64,000 bases of DNA from Mycolicibacterium xanthum (GTDB lineage: Bacteria > Actinomycetota > Actinomycetes > Mycobacteriales > Mycobacteriaceae): positions 62,001 to 126,000 of the forward strand of contig NZ_JAIFZS010000015.1 in NCBI RefSeq assembly GCF_019710635.1, read 5' to 3'. The first letter of the stretch is position 1, and the number at the start of each line of letters is the position of its first letter. Of this stretch, positions 17,260 to 25,959 are shown piece by piece. The position numbers and the translations under genes are program-made. The notes under the pieces were generated by a model. The model searched no databases and was not told the DNA's origin. It saw only the letters and a program-made list of their open reading frames with translations.

Positions 17260-18258
17260 TCAGACGAATGCCCGCTCGACCTCGTCGCGGGACCGAATGG
17301 GGTCGCTGTCCGGCCGGTGGCCGGGCAGGGTGTGCGGGGCGAGCGCCGGGTCGACGCCGTCGGCGACGCGTGCCTTGGCCTGCTCGAACTCCGTCACCGG
17401 GCCGGAGGCGGTGTGGATACCGTTGATGATCGACCACACCAGCGCCCGGCGGGCGGTTCGCTCGACGATGTTCGGGTTGCGGTGCTGGATCAGCCGCTGC
17501 GCCCACGGCGGCATGGTGTCGCGCACCGCCCAGTCGATGGCGCTCTGGGGCATCGGGAGGTTGGAGCCGGTGGCCATCGCGGCGCCGTAGGTGACCGCCA
17601 GTCGGGGCAGGTAGGACTCCAGACAGTCCAGTGTTTCCCGCTTGGTCGCGGGCAGATCGGTGCCGCCCAGCGCATGTCCGACCCGGACGAACTCGCCGTA
17701 GTAGCGGTCGATGTCGCGGCCCCGCAACGGCCGCGGGTGATACAGCTCGTGCGCGGTGGCGATGCCCCACACCACCGTCGCGTAGTTCCAGCGCAACCAT
17801 TCCGGGTCGTCGGCGTCGTAGCGCGCGCCGTCCGGCCGGGTGCCCTTCACGGTGTGGTGCATCGAGCGCACCGCCAGTGCCAGCCTTTCAGCGGTCGGCG
17901 TCGAGCCGTATGCGGTGCCGATGAAGAACGCGACGGAGTGCCCGAGCCGCACGTTGGCGCCCTGGGGGTCGAGTTCGGGCACCGCGTCGTCGCGGGTGTC
18001 CGGCTTGACCAGCCGGGAATGGTGCACGCCCATCCAGTAGATCGACGGGTCGAGGCGTTCGATGTAGGCCGCGCACTGCAGGCCGAAGACGAGGGCCTGC
18101 ATGTGCGAGTGCACGTGCCAGACGGCGCTGCCGGGGCCGAACCAGCCCGGGTCGCCGGCCGGCCCGTCGAACTGCATCCCGCGGAAGAAATGTCGGCGCA
18201 CGTCGTGGTCGAAGCGTTTGTCCAACAGTTGCCCGACGAGCTGATGCGGCAGGAACAT
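17260..18258 (-). CDS. oxygenase MpaB family protein (DUF2236)
   Basis: This 332-residue DUF2236 protein belongs to the same superfamily as MpaB and latex-clearing oxygenases, which bind haem through His residues. Visible family segments are PGWFGPGSAVWHVHSHMQALVFGL, YWMGVHHSRLVKP, LGHSVAFFIGTAYGS and LRWNYATVVWGIATAHELYHPRPL. Several conserved His and Arg residues are candidates for haem contact. The substrate is unknown. It is divergent from the TetR gene at 18354 with 95 bp between them, so that regulator may control it. Confidence 0.88.
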   Translation of the reverse strand: MFLPHQLVGQLLDKRFDHDVRRHFFRGMQFDGPAGDPGWFGPGSAVWHVHSHMQALVFGLQCAAYIERLDPSIYWMGVHHSRLVKPDTRDDAVPELDPQGANVRLGHSVAFFIGTAYGSTPTAERLALAVRSMHHTVKGTRPDGARYDADDPEWLRWNYATVVWGIATAHELYHPRPLRGRDIDRYYGEFVRVGHALGGTDLPATKRETLDCLESYLPRLAVTYGAAMATGSNLPMPQSAIDWAVRDTMPPWAQRLIQHRNPNIVERTARRALVWSIINGIHTASGPVTEFEQAKARVADGVDPALAPHTLPGHRPDSDPIRSRDEVERAFV

Positions 18259-18353
18259 CGACGCCTCCCCAGAATGGACACGAGTGTTACCAGAATACCG
18301 GCGGGATCGCCGATCTGGCCAGAACTTGACGGTGTCCGCTTTAGGCTGGTGCG

Positions 18354-18962
18354 ATGTCCGTCCCGGCGTCCAGCTCGACCAGGTGGGCGGGGATACCGCT
18401 GGTCCACCGGCGCGCCGAGCGGCGTGCGCTGTTGATCGACGCGGCTTTCCATCTGTTCGGCGAGGGCGGTGAGGCGGCGCTGTCGGTGCGGTCCGTGTCG
18501 CGGGAGAGTGGGCTCAACACCCGCTACTTCTACGAGAGCTTCCGGGCCACCGACGATCTGCTCGGAGCGGTCTACGACCGGGTGAGTGCCGAACTCGGCG
18601 TCGCCGTCGAGGAGGCGATGGCCACCGCGGGTGAATCGTTGCGGTCCAGGACCCGGGCCGGGATCGCCGCGGTCCTTCATTTCAGTTCCGCCGACCCGCG
18701 GCGGGGCCGGGTCTTGTTCACCGACGCGCGGTCCAACCCGGTGCTGACCGCCCGTCGCGCCGCGACGCAGGATCTGCTGCGCGAAGCCGTGCTCACCGAA
18801 GGGTGGCGAATGCGCCCGGACACCGATCCCATCGCCGCGATGGTCGCGGCGGCGTTGTACGCAGGTGCGATGGCCGAGCTGGCCCAGCAGTGGCTGGCCG
18901 GGCACCTGGGCGACGATCTCGACACAGTCGTGGATTACGCGCTGAGCCTGGTGCTGCGCTGA
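18354..18962 (+). CDS. TetR family transcriptional regulator
   Basis: The 202-residue protein has an N-terminal TetR helix-turn-helix (RRALLIDAAFHLFGEGGEAALSVRSVSRESGLNTRYFYESF, residues about 22-65). The C-terminal ligand domain is all-helical (LYAGAMAELAQQWLAGHL). The start ATG at 18354 lies after a 95-bp spacer shared with the divergent MpaB-family gene. The protein most likely represses that gene and itself. The spacer contains GTGTTACCAGAATACC, a possible but unproven operator region. Confidence 0.88.
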   Translation: MSVPASSSTRWAGIPLVHRRAERRALLIDAAFHLFGEGGEAALSVRSVSRESGLNTRYFYESFRATDDLLGAVYDRVSAELGVAVEEAMATAGESLRSRTRAGIAAVLHFSSADPRRGRVLFTDARSNPVLTARRAATQDLLREAVLTEGWRMRPDTDPIAAMVAAALYAGAMAELAQQWLAGHLGDDLDTVVDYALSLVLR

Positions 18963-18964
18963 TT

Positions 18965-19047
18965 CCCTGTTCTGCTCCTCGCGTGCGCTGGCCCCTGTTC
19001 TGCTCCTCGCGTGCGCTGATCCCTGTTCTGCTCCTCGCGTGCGTTGG
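18965..19047. repeat. three tandem copies of a 28-bp direct repeat
   Basis: The core CCCTGTTCTGCTCCTCGCG begins at 18965, 18993 and 19021, giving a period of 28 bp. Copies differ by single bases and the third is partial. It follows the TetR stop directly. The period is not a multiple of three, so it is not a coding repeat. No function is evident. Confidence 0.9.
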
Positions 19048-19241
19048 CCGGTGTCCGCCCATCGCGTGCTGTCAACCGTTCGGCGTCGGGTTTCTGCCAG
19101 GGGTCGTTCAATTTCTGCCATCGGAAATCATGGCGGTGGGCCCCCGGTTGTACGGGTCAGATCGGACGAGATCAGCACACGAAGTCGAAACCGCGCGATT
19201 CGCTCCACGGCTCCGACCCGACACAGGGAAGAGCAACCACC

Positions 19242-19547
19242 ATGAACACCATCACCTTCACCACCACCGCCGTAGCCGCCGCCCTGGGCGCCGCCGTCCT
19301 GGGCCTGGCCGCCCCGGCCGCCGCCGCCCCCAGCGCCGGAGGCAACGCCGACACGACCATCAGCCAGCTCGAGGACCAGGGCAACCGGGTCATCGTCAAC
19401 CGGCTCTCGGATGCCCCGCTGTCGCAGGCCACCGTGGTGGGCATCCAGCCCGGCGCCGACCTGCGCGGCCAGGTCTGGAGTTCCGATGACGACTCCATCC
19501 GGCAGAACGTCATCACCGGCAAGGTCTACTACGTCGACGTGAAGTAA
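19242..19547 (+). CDS. small secreted mycobacterial protein
   Basis: The ATG at 19242 gives a 101-residue product with a signal peptide (MNTITFTTTAVAAALGAAVLGLAAPAAAA, cleavage near AAA). The mature domain is about 72 residues, contains TTISQLEDQGNRVIVNRL and ends VYYVDVK. It has no Cys. Similar short exported proteins are common in mycobacteria, but I know no function. GAAGAG precedes the start by eight bases. The long in-frame extension from 19044 crosses non-coding sequence and is rejected. A terminator follows at 19604. Confidence 0.8.
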   Translation: MNTITFTTTAVAAALGAAVLGLAAPAAAAPSAGGNADTTISQLEDQGNRVIVNRLSDAPLSQATVVGIQPGADLRGQVWSSDDDSIRQNVITGKVYYVDVK

Positions 19548-19603
19548 CGAAGCGAGAAGTACAACAGGACACAGCTGTCCGATGGCGCGCACCGCCGCGC
19601 ACC

Positions 19604-19634
19604 AGGGGCGCCCCCACGAGGGGCGCCCCTTTCG
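19604..19634 (+). terminator. terminator after the small secreted protein gene
   Basis: A nine-base stem, AGGGGCGCC (19604-19612) with GGCGCCCCT (19622-19630), closes a nine-base loop and is followed by TTTCG. Confidence 0.8.
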
Positions 19635-19660
19635 TCGGGCGCCGAGTGTGAAGGCAGCGC

Positions 19661-19682
19661 GAAAAAATCGCTCCGATTTCGC
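19661..19682 (-). terminator. terminator of the DinB gene pair
   Basis: Read leftward, AAATCG-GAG-CGATTT forms a six-base stem with a three-base loop and runs into further T residues. It lies 36 bp after the stop of the leftward DinB gene at 19718. Confidence 0.7.
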
Positions 19683-19717
19683 AATAGCCGCACGCTCGGG
19701 GGTCGGTCGGTACTTCG

Positions 19718-20317
19718 TTACGGTTGCGCCCGTATCCACGGGGTCAGCCACTCGGTCTTCGGCCAGCCCTCGAGCCCGGCGAGCAGCTCGTAGAGGGTCG
19801 CCCCGTCGATGCTCTCGCGGATGATGTGGCCGTGTCCGGCGTGGCGGGCCAGCTCCTCGATCAGGTGGAAGAACACCCAGCGCACCGACCACGCGGACAC
19901 GTCCTTGGGAAGCCAGGGCACATCCTGCGGAATCGGCACCGCCGCAGCGAGATCGGCCGTCTCCACCAGGCGGATCGTCTCGGCGTTCTGCGCGTCGAAG
20001 GCCGCCAGGATGTCGGCGAGCGTCTCATCGTCTCTCATGACGAACTCGTCGGCGTAGTCGGCTTGCTGCTCGGCCATCGGCCTGGCGTCCTCCTCGGCCA
20101 TCGCCGGCGCCGCAGAGACCCGCCTCATCCAGCCGCGCTGGCAGGTCGTGGCGTGCTTGATCAACCCGCCGATCGACAGCGCGCTGACCGACGGGGCCGA
20201 GCGCGCCTGCTCGTCGGTGAGCCCATAGGCGATCGCGTGGAACGCGTGCTGCTGAGCGGCCAGGTACTCCTTGAGTCCGGCCCGCTCGCCGGCGATGGGT
20301 GGGGGCATCGCGGGCAT
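19718..20317 (-). CDS. DinB-superfamily protein
   Basis: This 199-residue protein has the DinB/mycothiol-dependent isomerase four-helix fold. The likely metal His residues are in LSIGGLIKHATTCQRGW near residue 50 and WVFFHLIEELARHAGHGHIIRE near residue 155. In actinobacteria such proteins can be mycothiol-dependent transferases. The specific reaction is unknown. The ATG at 20317 (MPAMPPPIAGERAGL) lies one base after the TGA of the upstream DinB gene, so the pair is translationally coupled. An earlier Met at 20356 would overlap that gene. Confidence 0.85.
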   Translation of the reverse strand: MPAMPPPIAGERAGLKEYLAAQQHAFHAIAYGLTDEQARSAPSVSALSIGGLIKHATTCQRGWMRRVSAAPAMAEEDARPMAEQQADYADEFVMRDDETLADILAAFDAQNAETIRLVETADLAAAVPIPQDVPWLPKDVSAWSVRWVFFHLIEELARHAGHGHIIRESIDGATLYELLAGLEGWPKTEWLTPWIRAQP

Positions 20318-20318
20318 G

Positions 20319-20849
20319 TCAGCTCTCCTCGGGTTGGGTGTGGGCGAACAGGTCACGCAGCAGGGCGATCTCGGCGCCGTGGTGGATCACTTCCCGGTGG
20401 ATGTGCAGGACGAGGTCGACCATGAGCCGGTCGGCGTACGGTCCCTCGGCCGGTCCGAGAGGTCGTCGCAGCTGTCGGTCATCGAGGCGCTGCACGCCTT
20501 CGATCCAGACGCGGTAGGCGGAGTCCAGCTGCTGCAGCGCGGTGTCGGCGTCGGGGGCGTAGGGCCAGGTCCGGTAGTCGGCGGGCGGGCCGCCGAAGTA
20601 CCCGTGTCCGCGCACCGCCAGGACGCCGACGGTGATGTGGGCCGGCCGCCAGGAGATCGTGGTCAGCGGCGCCGGATCCGGTTCGGGGAACTCGTAGTCA
20701 ATCGATCCGTCGGTGTGCAGCGTCCAGCAGTCGGGCACCGGCGCCCAGAAGTACTCGTCGTCGGTCAGGCCGTCGAGCCGGGGGCGCAGCTGCCGGCGCC
20801 AGTGATGGTCGAGCTGGTCGGCCAGGTGAAAGGCCAGTTCGTCGGTCAT
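20319..20849 (-). CDS. DinB-superfamily protein
   Basis: This second DinB-fold protein has 176 residues. The putative metal-binding His are in ADQLDHHWRRQLRPRLDGL near residue 15, SWRPAHITVGVLAVRGH near residue 70 and LVLHIHREVIHHGAEIALLRD near residue 150. HHGAEIALLRDL is the usual C-terminal DinB motif. It is the first gene of a two-gene leftward operon with the DinB gene at 19718. Mycothiol-linked detoxification is possible, but this is inference from the family. Confidence 0.87.
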   Translation of the reverse strand: MTDELAFHLADQLDHHWRRQLRPRLDGLTDDEYFWAPVPDCWTLHTDGSIDYEFPEPDPAPLTTISWRPAHITVGVLAVRGHGYFGGPPADYRTWPYAPDADTALQQLDSAYRVWIEGVQRLDDRQLRRPLGPAEGPYADRLMVDLVLHIHREVIHHGAEIALLRDLFAHTQPEES

Positions 20850-20904
20850 GAACCCACTGTGTCAGTCTCGGCGGACAGGTTCTGTCCATGCACTCCGGCA
20901 GACT

Positions 20905-21128
20905 GTGGCCACTGTGGAGAGGACCGGCCGGATGCTGCAGCTGCTGGATCCCGAGGAAGCGGTCGCGGTGGCGGTGTGCCTGCGGGCGGCAGCGGTCAGC
21001 CATCCGCGTACCCCTACGTCGCCCGGGTGCGCTACCACGCCGTCGCGCAGACGTTCTCGACGGCATCGGTCGAGGTGATCGCCGCGATGCGCGCCGTAGC
21101 CGAGCGAATCGCCCGCGCCGCTGGATAG
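20905..21128 (+). pseudogene. possible frameshifted small gene before the GH38 gene
   Basis: Two adjacent frames on the + strand look like halves of one short alpha-helical protein. The first half, read from GTG 20905, 20914 or ATG 20932, gives MLQLLDPEEAVAVAVCLRAA. After about 20990 that frame turns into Pro/Arg-rich nonsense. From there the neighbouring frame reads AYPYVARVRYHAVAQTFSTA and continues to ERIARAAG with a stop at 21126-21128. One missing base around 20985-21010 would join them into an intact protein of about 70 residues. It could be a true broken gene, a sequencing error, or chance. I do not recognise the family. Confidence 0.35.
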
Positions 21129-21181
21129 CCTGGGCGTGTCGCGGGCTGACGCCCGCGCCGGCGGAAAGCAGGATGAGGGGC

Positions 21182-24100
21182 ATGCCCATCGATGTGCTCG
21201 CGGCCGAGTCGACCGAGCTGTTCACCGGGCCGGCCGACACCCCGCAGCAGTTGGTCCGCGTGACCTACCGAGGCGGTGCCGGCACGGTTCGCGTCGAGGG
21301 TCCGGGCCTGAGCGGCCAGGCCGACCTGTCCGCCGGGGACGGTGTGGGCGAGATCGCGGTGCAGGTCGTCGATCCGGTGATCGGACAGGGCCGCCCGGCC
21401 CGTGCCGCCGCCGGGCACAGCACCGTCGACTTCACGTTCACCGTCGCCGAACCGGGCTGGACCATGTACATGGTCAGCCATTTCCACTACGACCCGGTGT
21501 GGTGGAACACGCAGGGTGCCTACACCAGCGTGTGGACCGAGGAGCCGCCGGGCGCTTGCCGGCAGACCAACGGCTTCGAGCTGGTCCGTGCCCACCTCGA
21601 GATGGCCAGGCGGGAGCCGGAGTACAAGTTCGTGCTGGCCGAGGTCGACTACCTCAAGCCGTATTGGGACACTCACCCCGAGGACCGTGCCGACCTGCGG
21701 CGATTGATCCGCGAGGGCCGGGTGGAGGTGATGGGCGGCACCTACAACGAGCCCAACACCAACCTGACCAGTCCCGAGACGGCAATCCGTAACTTCGTGC
21801 ACGGCACCGGATTCCAGCGCGACGTGATGGGTGCCGACCCGGCCACCGCCTGGCAGCTCGACGTGTTCGGCCACGACCCGCAATTCCCCGGGATGGCCGC
21901 CGACGCCGGGCTGACCTCCAGCTCATGGGCGCGCGGCCCACACCATCAGTGGGGTCCGATGGCCGCGGAGAAGGGACGGCCCGGCGATGCCGCGCGGATG
22001 CAGTTCGCCAGCGAGTTCGAGTGGATGGCGCCGTCCGGGCGTGGTCTGCTCACCCACTACATGCCCGCCCACTACGCGGCGGGCTGGTGGATGGACTCCG
22101 CAGCCACGCTGGCCGACGCCGAGACCGCCGTCCTCGAGCTGTTCACCGCGATGAAGAAGGTCGCACTGACACGTAACGTGCTGCTGCCGGTCGGCACCGA
22201 CTACACGCCGCCGAACAAGTGGGTCACCGACATCCACCGCGATTGGAACAGCCGCTACACCTGGCCGCGCTTCGTGTGCGCCCTGCCGCGCGAGTTCTTC
22301 GCGGCGGTGCGCGCGGAAACCGCCGAGCACGCCACGCCGCCGGTCCCGCAGACCCGGGACATGAACCCGATCTACACCGGCAAGGACGTGTCCTACATCG
22401 ACACCAAGCAGGCCAACCGCGCCGCGGAGAACGCGGTCCTGCAGGCCGAAAGGTTCGCGGTGTTCGCCTCGTTGTCCACCGGCGCGACCTATCCGGAGGC
22501 CGCGCTGGCCAAGGCCTGGGTGCAATTGGCCTACTGCGCCCACCACGACGGCATCACCGGATCGGAGTCCGACCAGGTCTATCTCGATCTGCTCACCGGG
22601 TGGCGGGATGCGTGGCAACTGGGTGGCGGTGCTCGCGACCGCGCCCTGGGGCTGCTGTCCAGTGCGGTCGATGCATCGGTCGTGGTGTGGAATCCGCTGG
22701 CGCACAGCCGTTCCGACATGGTCACCATCCACCTCGACGAGCCGTTCGCCGGCGGCGTGGTGGACTGCTCCGGCGTGCCGGTGCCCGCGGTCGTCGGCGA
22801 CGGCGGTCATTCGGTGACGTGGCTGGCCCGCGACGTGCCGTCGCTCGGGTGGCGCGGTTACCGGCTGGCGCCCGGCGAGTCCGCCCCGGGCTGGGAACCG
22901 TTGCCCGCCGACGAGGTCCAGGTGATCGCCAACGAACACTACCGCCTGGGGGTCGACGGATCCCGGGGCGGCGGGGTGTGCACGTTGGTGTCGGACGGCC
23001 GCGAACTCATCGCCGCCGGGCGGGTCGGCAACGAACTCGCCGTCTACGACGAATACCCCGCCCACCCCACCGTCGGGGAGGGCCCGTGGCATCTGCTGCC
23101 CAAAGGGCCGGTGACGTCGTCGGCGCAGCATCCCGCCACGTCGGTGCGACGGTTCGGCTGTGCGCTGGGTGAACGCGTGGTCGTCACCGGCGAGATCCCC
23201 GGGCTGCTGCGCTACACCCAGACGCTGACGCTGTGGCGCGGGGTCGAACGTGTCGACTGCCGCACCAGGATTGACGACTTCGCCGGGTCGGACCGCCTGT
23301 TGCGGCTGCGCTGGCCTTGTCCGGTGCCCGGCGCGATGCCGGTCAGCGAGGTCGGTGACGCGGTGATCGGGCGCGGTTTCGGTCTGCTGCACGAACCGGG
23401 CCGCGCCGATTCGGTGGACACCGCCGTGCATCTGTACACGCTGGACAACCCCGCCTACGGCTGGTTCGGGCTGTCCTCGACGGCCCGGGTGCGTTTCCGC
23501 GGCGATGCGGTACGTGCGGTGTCGGTGGCCGAGGTGATCGTTCCCCCGGGCGCCGATGCCGCCCTGCGCGCCGTGGTCCGTGACCTGATGGCTGCCCTCG
23601 TGCGGGCGGGGGTGACCGCCACCTGTTCGACGGCCGACGCACCGCGCTACGGCGACCTGGCCGTCGACTCGAACCTGCCCGATGTGCGGATCAGCGTCGG
23701 CAGCGCCGCCGACAACGCGTTCACCACCGAGGTGCTCGGTGGCCATCCGGCGGGGCCGAGGGTGTGGATTCCGGCGGCCCGGCCGCTGCGGGACGTCTGG
23801 ATTCCGGGAGCCGATCTGCGCGCGGTCGATGCGCTGCCTGTGCTCGTCGTCGGCGCCGACGGTGACCTCGCGGCCATCACCGCGCTGATCGACGACCTCG
23901 GCGACGCCGAGATCGTCGTCGATCAGGTCGCCGGGGTCGAGGAGTTCGAGGCGCGGACCGTTGCGGTGATCAACCGGGGCGTGCCCGGTTTCGCGATCGA
24001 CACCGACGGCACGCTGCACATGTCGCTGATGCGGTCATGCACCGGGTGGCCGTCGGGCACCTGGACCGACCCGCCCCGCCGCACCGCGCCCGACGGCTCC

Positions 24101-25336
24101 AATTTTCAGCTCCAACACTGGACGCACACCTTCGACTACGCGCTGATCGGGGCGCACGGCGATTGGCGTGACCTGGAGATGCCTGCCCGCAGTGCGGAAT
24201 TCAATCAGCCGCTGCTGCCGGTTCGGGCCGTCCACGAGCCGGCGAGCGGCGGCCTGCCCGGCTGGGGCTCGATGCTGGAGGTCGAGCCGCAGCGATCCGT
24301 TGCGGTGGCCGCCGTCAAGGCCGCCGGGAATCCGACCGCGGGTGGCAGCGCGCGGCGCGCCGACCCGGCCGACGGGATCGCGGTGCGGCTGGTGGAGACG
24401 CTGGGGCGGCGGGCGGACGTCACCCTCCAGTCCGGGTTGCGCCACCTGTCCGGGTCGCAGCGGCTCGATCTGGTCGAGCGCCCGCTCGATCGTGGCGAGG
24501 ACGGGGTGCGGCTGCACGGCTACGAGATCGCGACGCTGCGCACCCGGCTCAACCTGCCGCGTCTGCTCGATGCCGAGCAGACGCCGCTGGGAGCGGTCGC
24601 CGAACCCGCCCAGCCGCTGTATGCCAGGTACTGGTTGCACAACCGCGGGCCCGCACCGCTGGGCGGGCTGCCCGCCGTCGCCCATCTGCATCCGCACCGG
24701 GTGTCGATCGATGGGGGTGGCGAGCTGTCGCTGCGGCTCACCGCGGTCAGCGATGCCGTCGACACCGCACTGCACGGCAGGGTGCGGCTGATCGCGCCGA
24801 CGGGCCTGAACCTGGATATCGCGGAGCTGCCCTTCCTGCTCCCGCCCGGCGAACACCTGGAGTCGACGGTGCACGTCGAAGTGCCGTCCGGCGTCGCCCC
24901 AGGGCTCTACCCGGTGCGTGCCGAACTGGCCGCCGTCGGTGCCGCGATCCCGGCAGCCTGGCATCAGACCGTCGAGGACGTCTGCGTGATCTCCGTCGGC
25001 GGCCACGACGACCGGTTGCTGTGGCTGGTCACCGAGCCGGGAGCGGTCGACGTCGTCGCCGGCGACAGCGCGCGGGTTGCGGTCACCGTCGGCACCGACG
25101 CGCACGCGGACCTCGCAGTGGAGGCTCACGCGATATCGCCGTGGGGCACCTGGGAATGGTTGGGGCCCAACATCGTCGGCGGCGTGATCCCAGCACGGGG
25201 AACCGTCGAGCTGGGCTTCGACGTCGCACCGCCGCGATGGACGGAGCCCGGCAGCTGGTGGGTGCTGATCCGCGTCGCATGCGCCGGCGAGCTGCTGTAT
25301 TCGGCCGCGGTGCCGGTACGGGTGCGGGCCCGATGA
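21182..25336 (+). CDS. glycoside hydrolase family 38 alpha-mannosidase
   Basis: GH38 enzymes are zinc-dependent retaining alpha-mannosidases. The product has 1384 residues. The N-terminal catalytic domain shows SHFHYDPVWWNTQG near residue 97 (His-x-Asp metal ligands), WQLDVFGHDPQFPGM near residue 222 (nucleophile Asp) and AHHDGITGSESDQVYLDLL near residue 453. Long beta-sandwich domains follow to the C-terminus. No signal peptide is seen, so it is probably cytosolic, perhaps recycling mannose from mannosylated glycolipids. Position matches Rv0648. The start could also be ATG 21173, three codons upstream; the frame back to 20888 is spurious. It is followed with ATGA overlap by the SurA-like gene and then the ROK kinase, suggesting a sugar-recycling operon. 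Confidence 0.92.
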   Translation: MPIDVLAAESTELFTGPADTPQQLVRVTYRGGAGTVRVEGPGLSGQADLSAGDGVGEIAVQVVDPVIGQGRPARAAAGHSTVDFTFTVAEPGWTMYMVSHFHYDPVWWNTQGAYTSVWTEEPPGACRQTNGFELVRAHLEMARREPEYKFVLAEVDYLKPYWDTHPEDRADLRRLIREGRVEVMGGTYNEPNTNLTSPETAIRNFVHGTGFQRDVMGADPATAWQLDVFGHDPQFPGMAADAGLTSSSWARGPHHQWGPMAAEKGRPGDAARMQFASEFEWMAPSGRGLLTHYMPAHYAAGWWMDSAATLADAETAVLELFTAMKKVALTRNVLLPVGTDYTPPNKWVTDIHRDWNSRYTWPRFVCALPREFFAAVRAETAEHATPPVPQTRDMNPIYTGKDVSYIDTKQANRAAENAVLQAERFAVFASLSTGATYPEAALAKAWVQLAYCAHHDGITGSESDQVYLDLLTGWRDAWQLGGGARDRALGLLSSAVDASVVVWNPLAHSRSDMVTIHLDEPFAGGVVDCSGVPVPAVVGDGGHSVTWLARDVPSLGWRGYRLAPGESAPGWEPLPADEVQVIANEHYRLGVDGSRGGGVCTLVSDGRELIAAGRVGNELAVYDEYPAHPTVGEGPWHLLPKGPVTSSAQHPATSVRRFGCALGERVVVTGEIPGLLRYTQTLTLWRGVERVDCRTRIDDFAGSDRLLRLRWPCPVPGAMPVSEVGDAVIGRGFGLLHEPGRADSVDTAVHLYTLDNPAYGWFGLSSTARVRFRGDAVRAVSVAEVIVPPGADAALRAVVRDLMAALVRAGVTATCSTADAPRYGDLAVDSNLPDVRISVGSAADNAFTTEVLGGHPAGPRVWIPAARPLRDVWIPGADLRAVDALPVLVVGADGDLAAITALIDDLGDAEIVVDQVAGVEEFEARTVAVINRGVPGFAIDTDGTLHMSLMRSCTGWPSGTWTDPPRRTAPDGSNFQLQHWTHTFDYALIGAHGDWRDLEMPARSAEFNQPLLPVRAVHEPASGGLPGWGSMLEVEPQRSVAVAAVKAAGNPTAGGSARRADPADGIAVRLVETLGRRADVTLQSGLRHLSGSQRLDLVERPLDRGEDGVRLHGYEIATLRTRLNLPRLLDAEQTPLGAVAEPAQPLYARYWLHNRGPAPLGGLPAVAHLHPHRVSIDGGGELSLRLTAVSDAVDTALHGRVRLIAPTGLNLDIAELPFLLPPGEHLESTVHVEVPSGVAPGLYPVRAELAAVGAAIPAAWHQTVEDVCVISVGGHDDRLLWLVTEPGAVDVVAGDSARVAVTVGTDAHADLAVEAHAISPWGTWEWLGPNIVGGVIPARGTVELGFDVAPPRWTEPGSWWVLIRVACAGELLYSAAVPVRVRAR

Positions 25337-25947
25337 GCGCCGACGTGGCCGCCACCGTCGGCGCGCAGGTCGTGACGGTCGCCGATGTGGACCGGGCCGA
25401 ACGTGTGGCGCGGGCCGGTGATCGGGCCGGTGCGCTGCCGCGGCCGGGGACCGGCGAGGCCCGGCAGCTGCGCCGCTGGCTCACCCAGGTGCTGACCGCC
25501 CGGCGGGTCGTCGCCGCCGAAGCGGCGGTGCTCGCGGTCGACGATGCCGATGCGCCTACGCAGGTGCAGCTGTTGCCCGACGAGGTGGCGCGGATGGAGA
25601 TCGGCAGCGTCGCGGCGGCCACGCTGTCCGACCCTTCGGCACGGGCGGTGTTCGCCCACGTCACGTCGGCCGTGCGGGTCAGCGACGAGGAGGTGGCCGA
25701 CTACCACGCCAGAAACCCGTCGCGGTTCGCGGTGCGGCGGGCGCGGGCCGGGGGCTGGCACGGCGCCCTCACCGGCGCGGCGCTCGAGGATGCGCGGCCC
25801 GCCATCGCCGCGCACCTGCTGGCCGCCGCACGGCGCCGGGTCTACCGCCGCTGGCTCGACGAGCGGTGCGCCGCGCTCGTCGTGCTTGCGCCGGGATACG
25901 AGCATCCCGGCGATCCCCGGCAGCCCGACAACATCCACCGCCACTGA
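25333..25947 (+). CDS. SurA/PpiC N-terminal-like protein without a parvulin domain
   Basis: The ATG at 25333 overlaps the GH38 stop (ATGA). The 204-residue product resembles the chaperone part of SurA/PpiC proteins. It has an N-terminal VGAQVVTVADVDRAERVARAG, a helical RRWLTQVLTARRVVAAEAAV, a later VSDEEVADYHARNPSRFAVR, and a C-terminal ARPAIAAHLLAAARRRVYRRWLDERC. The parvulin catalytic domain that normally follows the VSDEEV...YxxNPxRF helix is missing, and there is no signal peptide. In M. tuberculosis the gene here is labelled fabD2, but this protein lacks the GHSxG acyltransferase motif. Function unknown. Confidence 0.75.
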   Translation: MSADVAATVGAQVVTVADVDRAERVARAGDRAGALPRPGTGEARQLRRWLTQVLTARRVVAAEAAVLAVDDADAPTQVQLLPDEVARMEIGSVAAATLSDPSARAVFAHVTSAVRVSDEEVADYHARNPSRFAVRRARAGGWHGALTGAALEDARPAIAAHLLAAARRRVYRRWLDERCAALVVLAPGYEHPGDPRQPDNIHRH

Positions 25948-25959
25948 AGTGGACGGCTG

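Noticed and set aside
20271..21128. 285-codon + strand frame before the mannosidase
   Set aside because: Its first three quarters are the complement of the DinB gene at 20319-20849. Only the last 40 codons look protein-like and are described as part of a possible broken gene.
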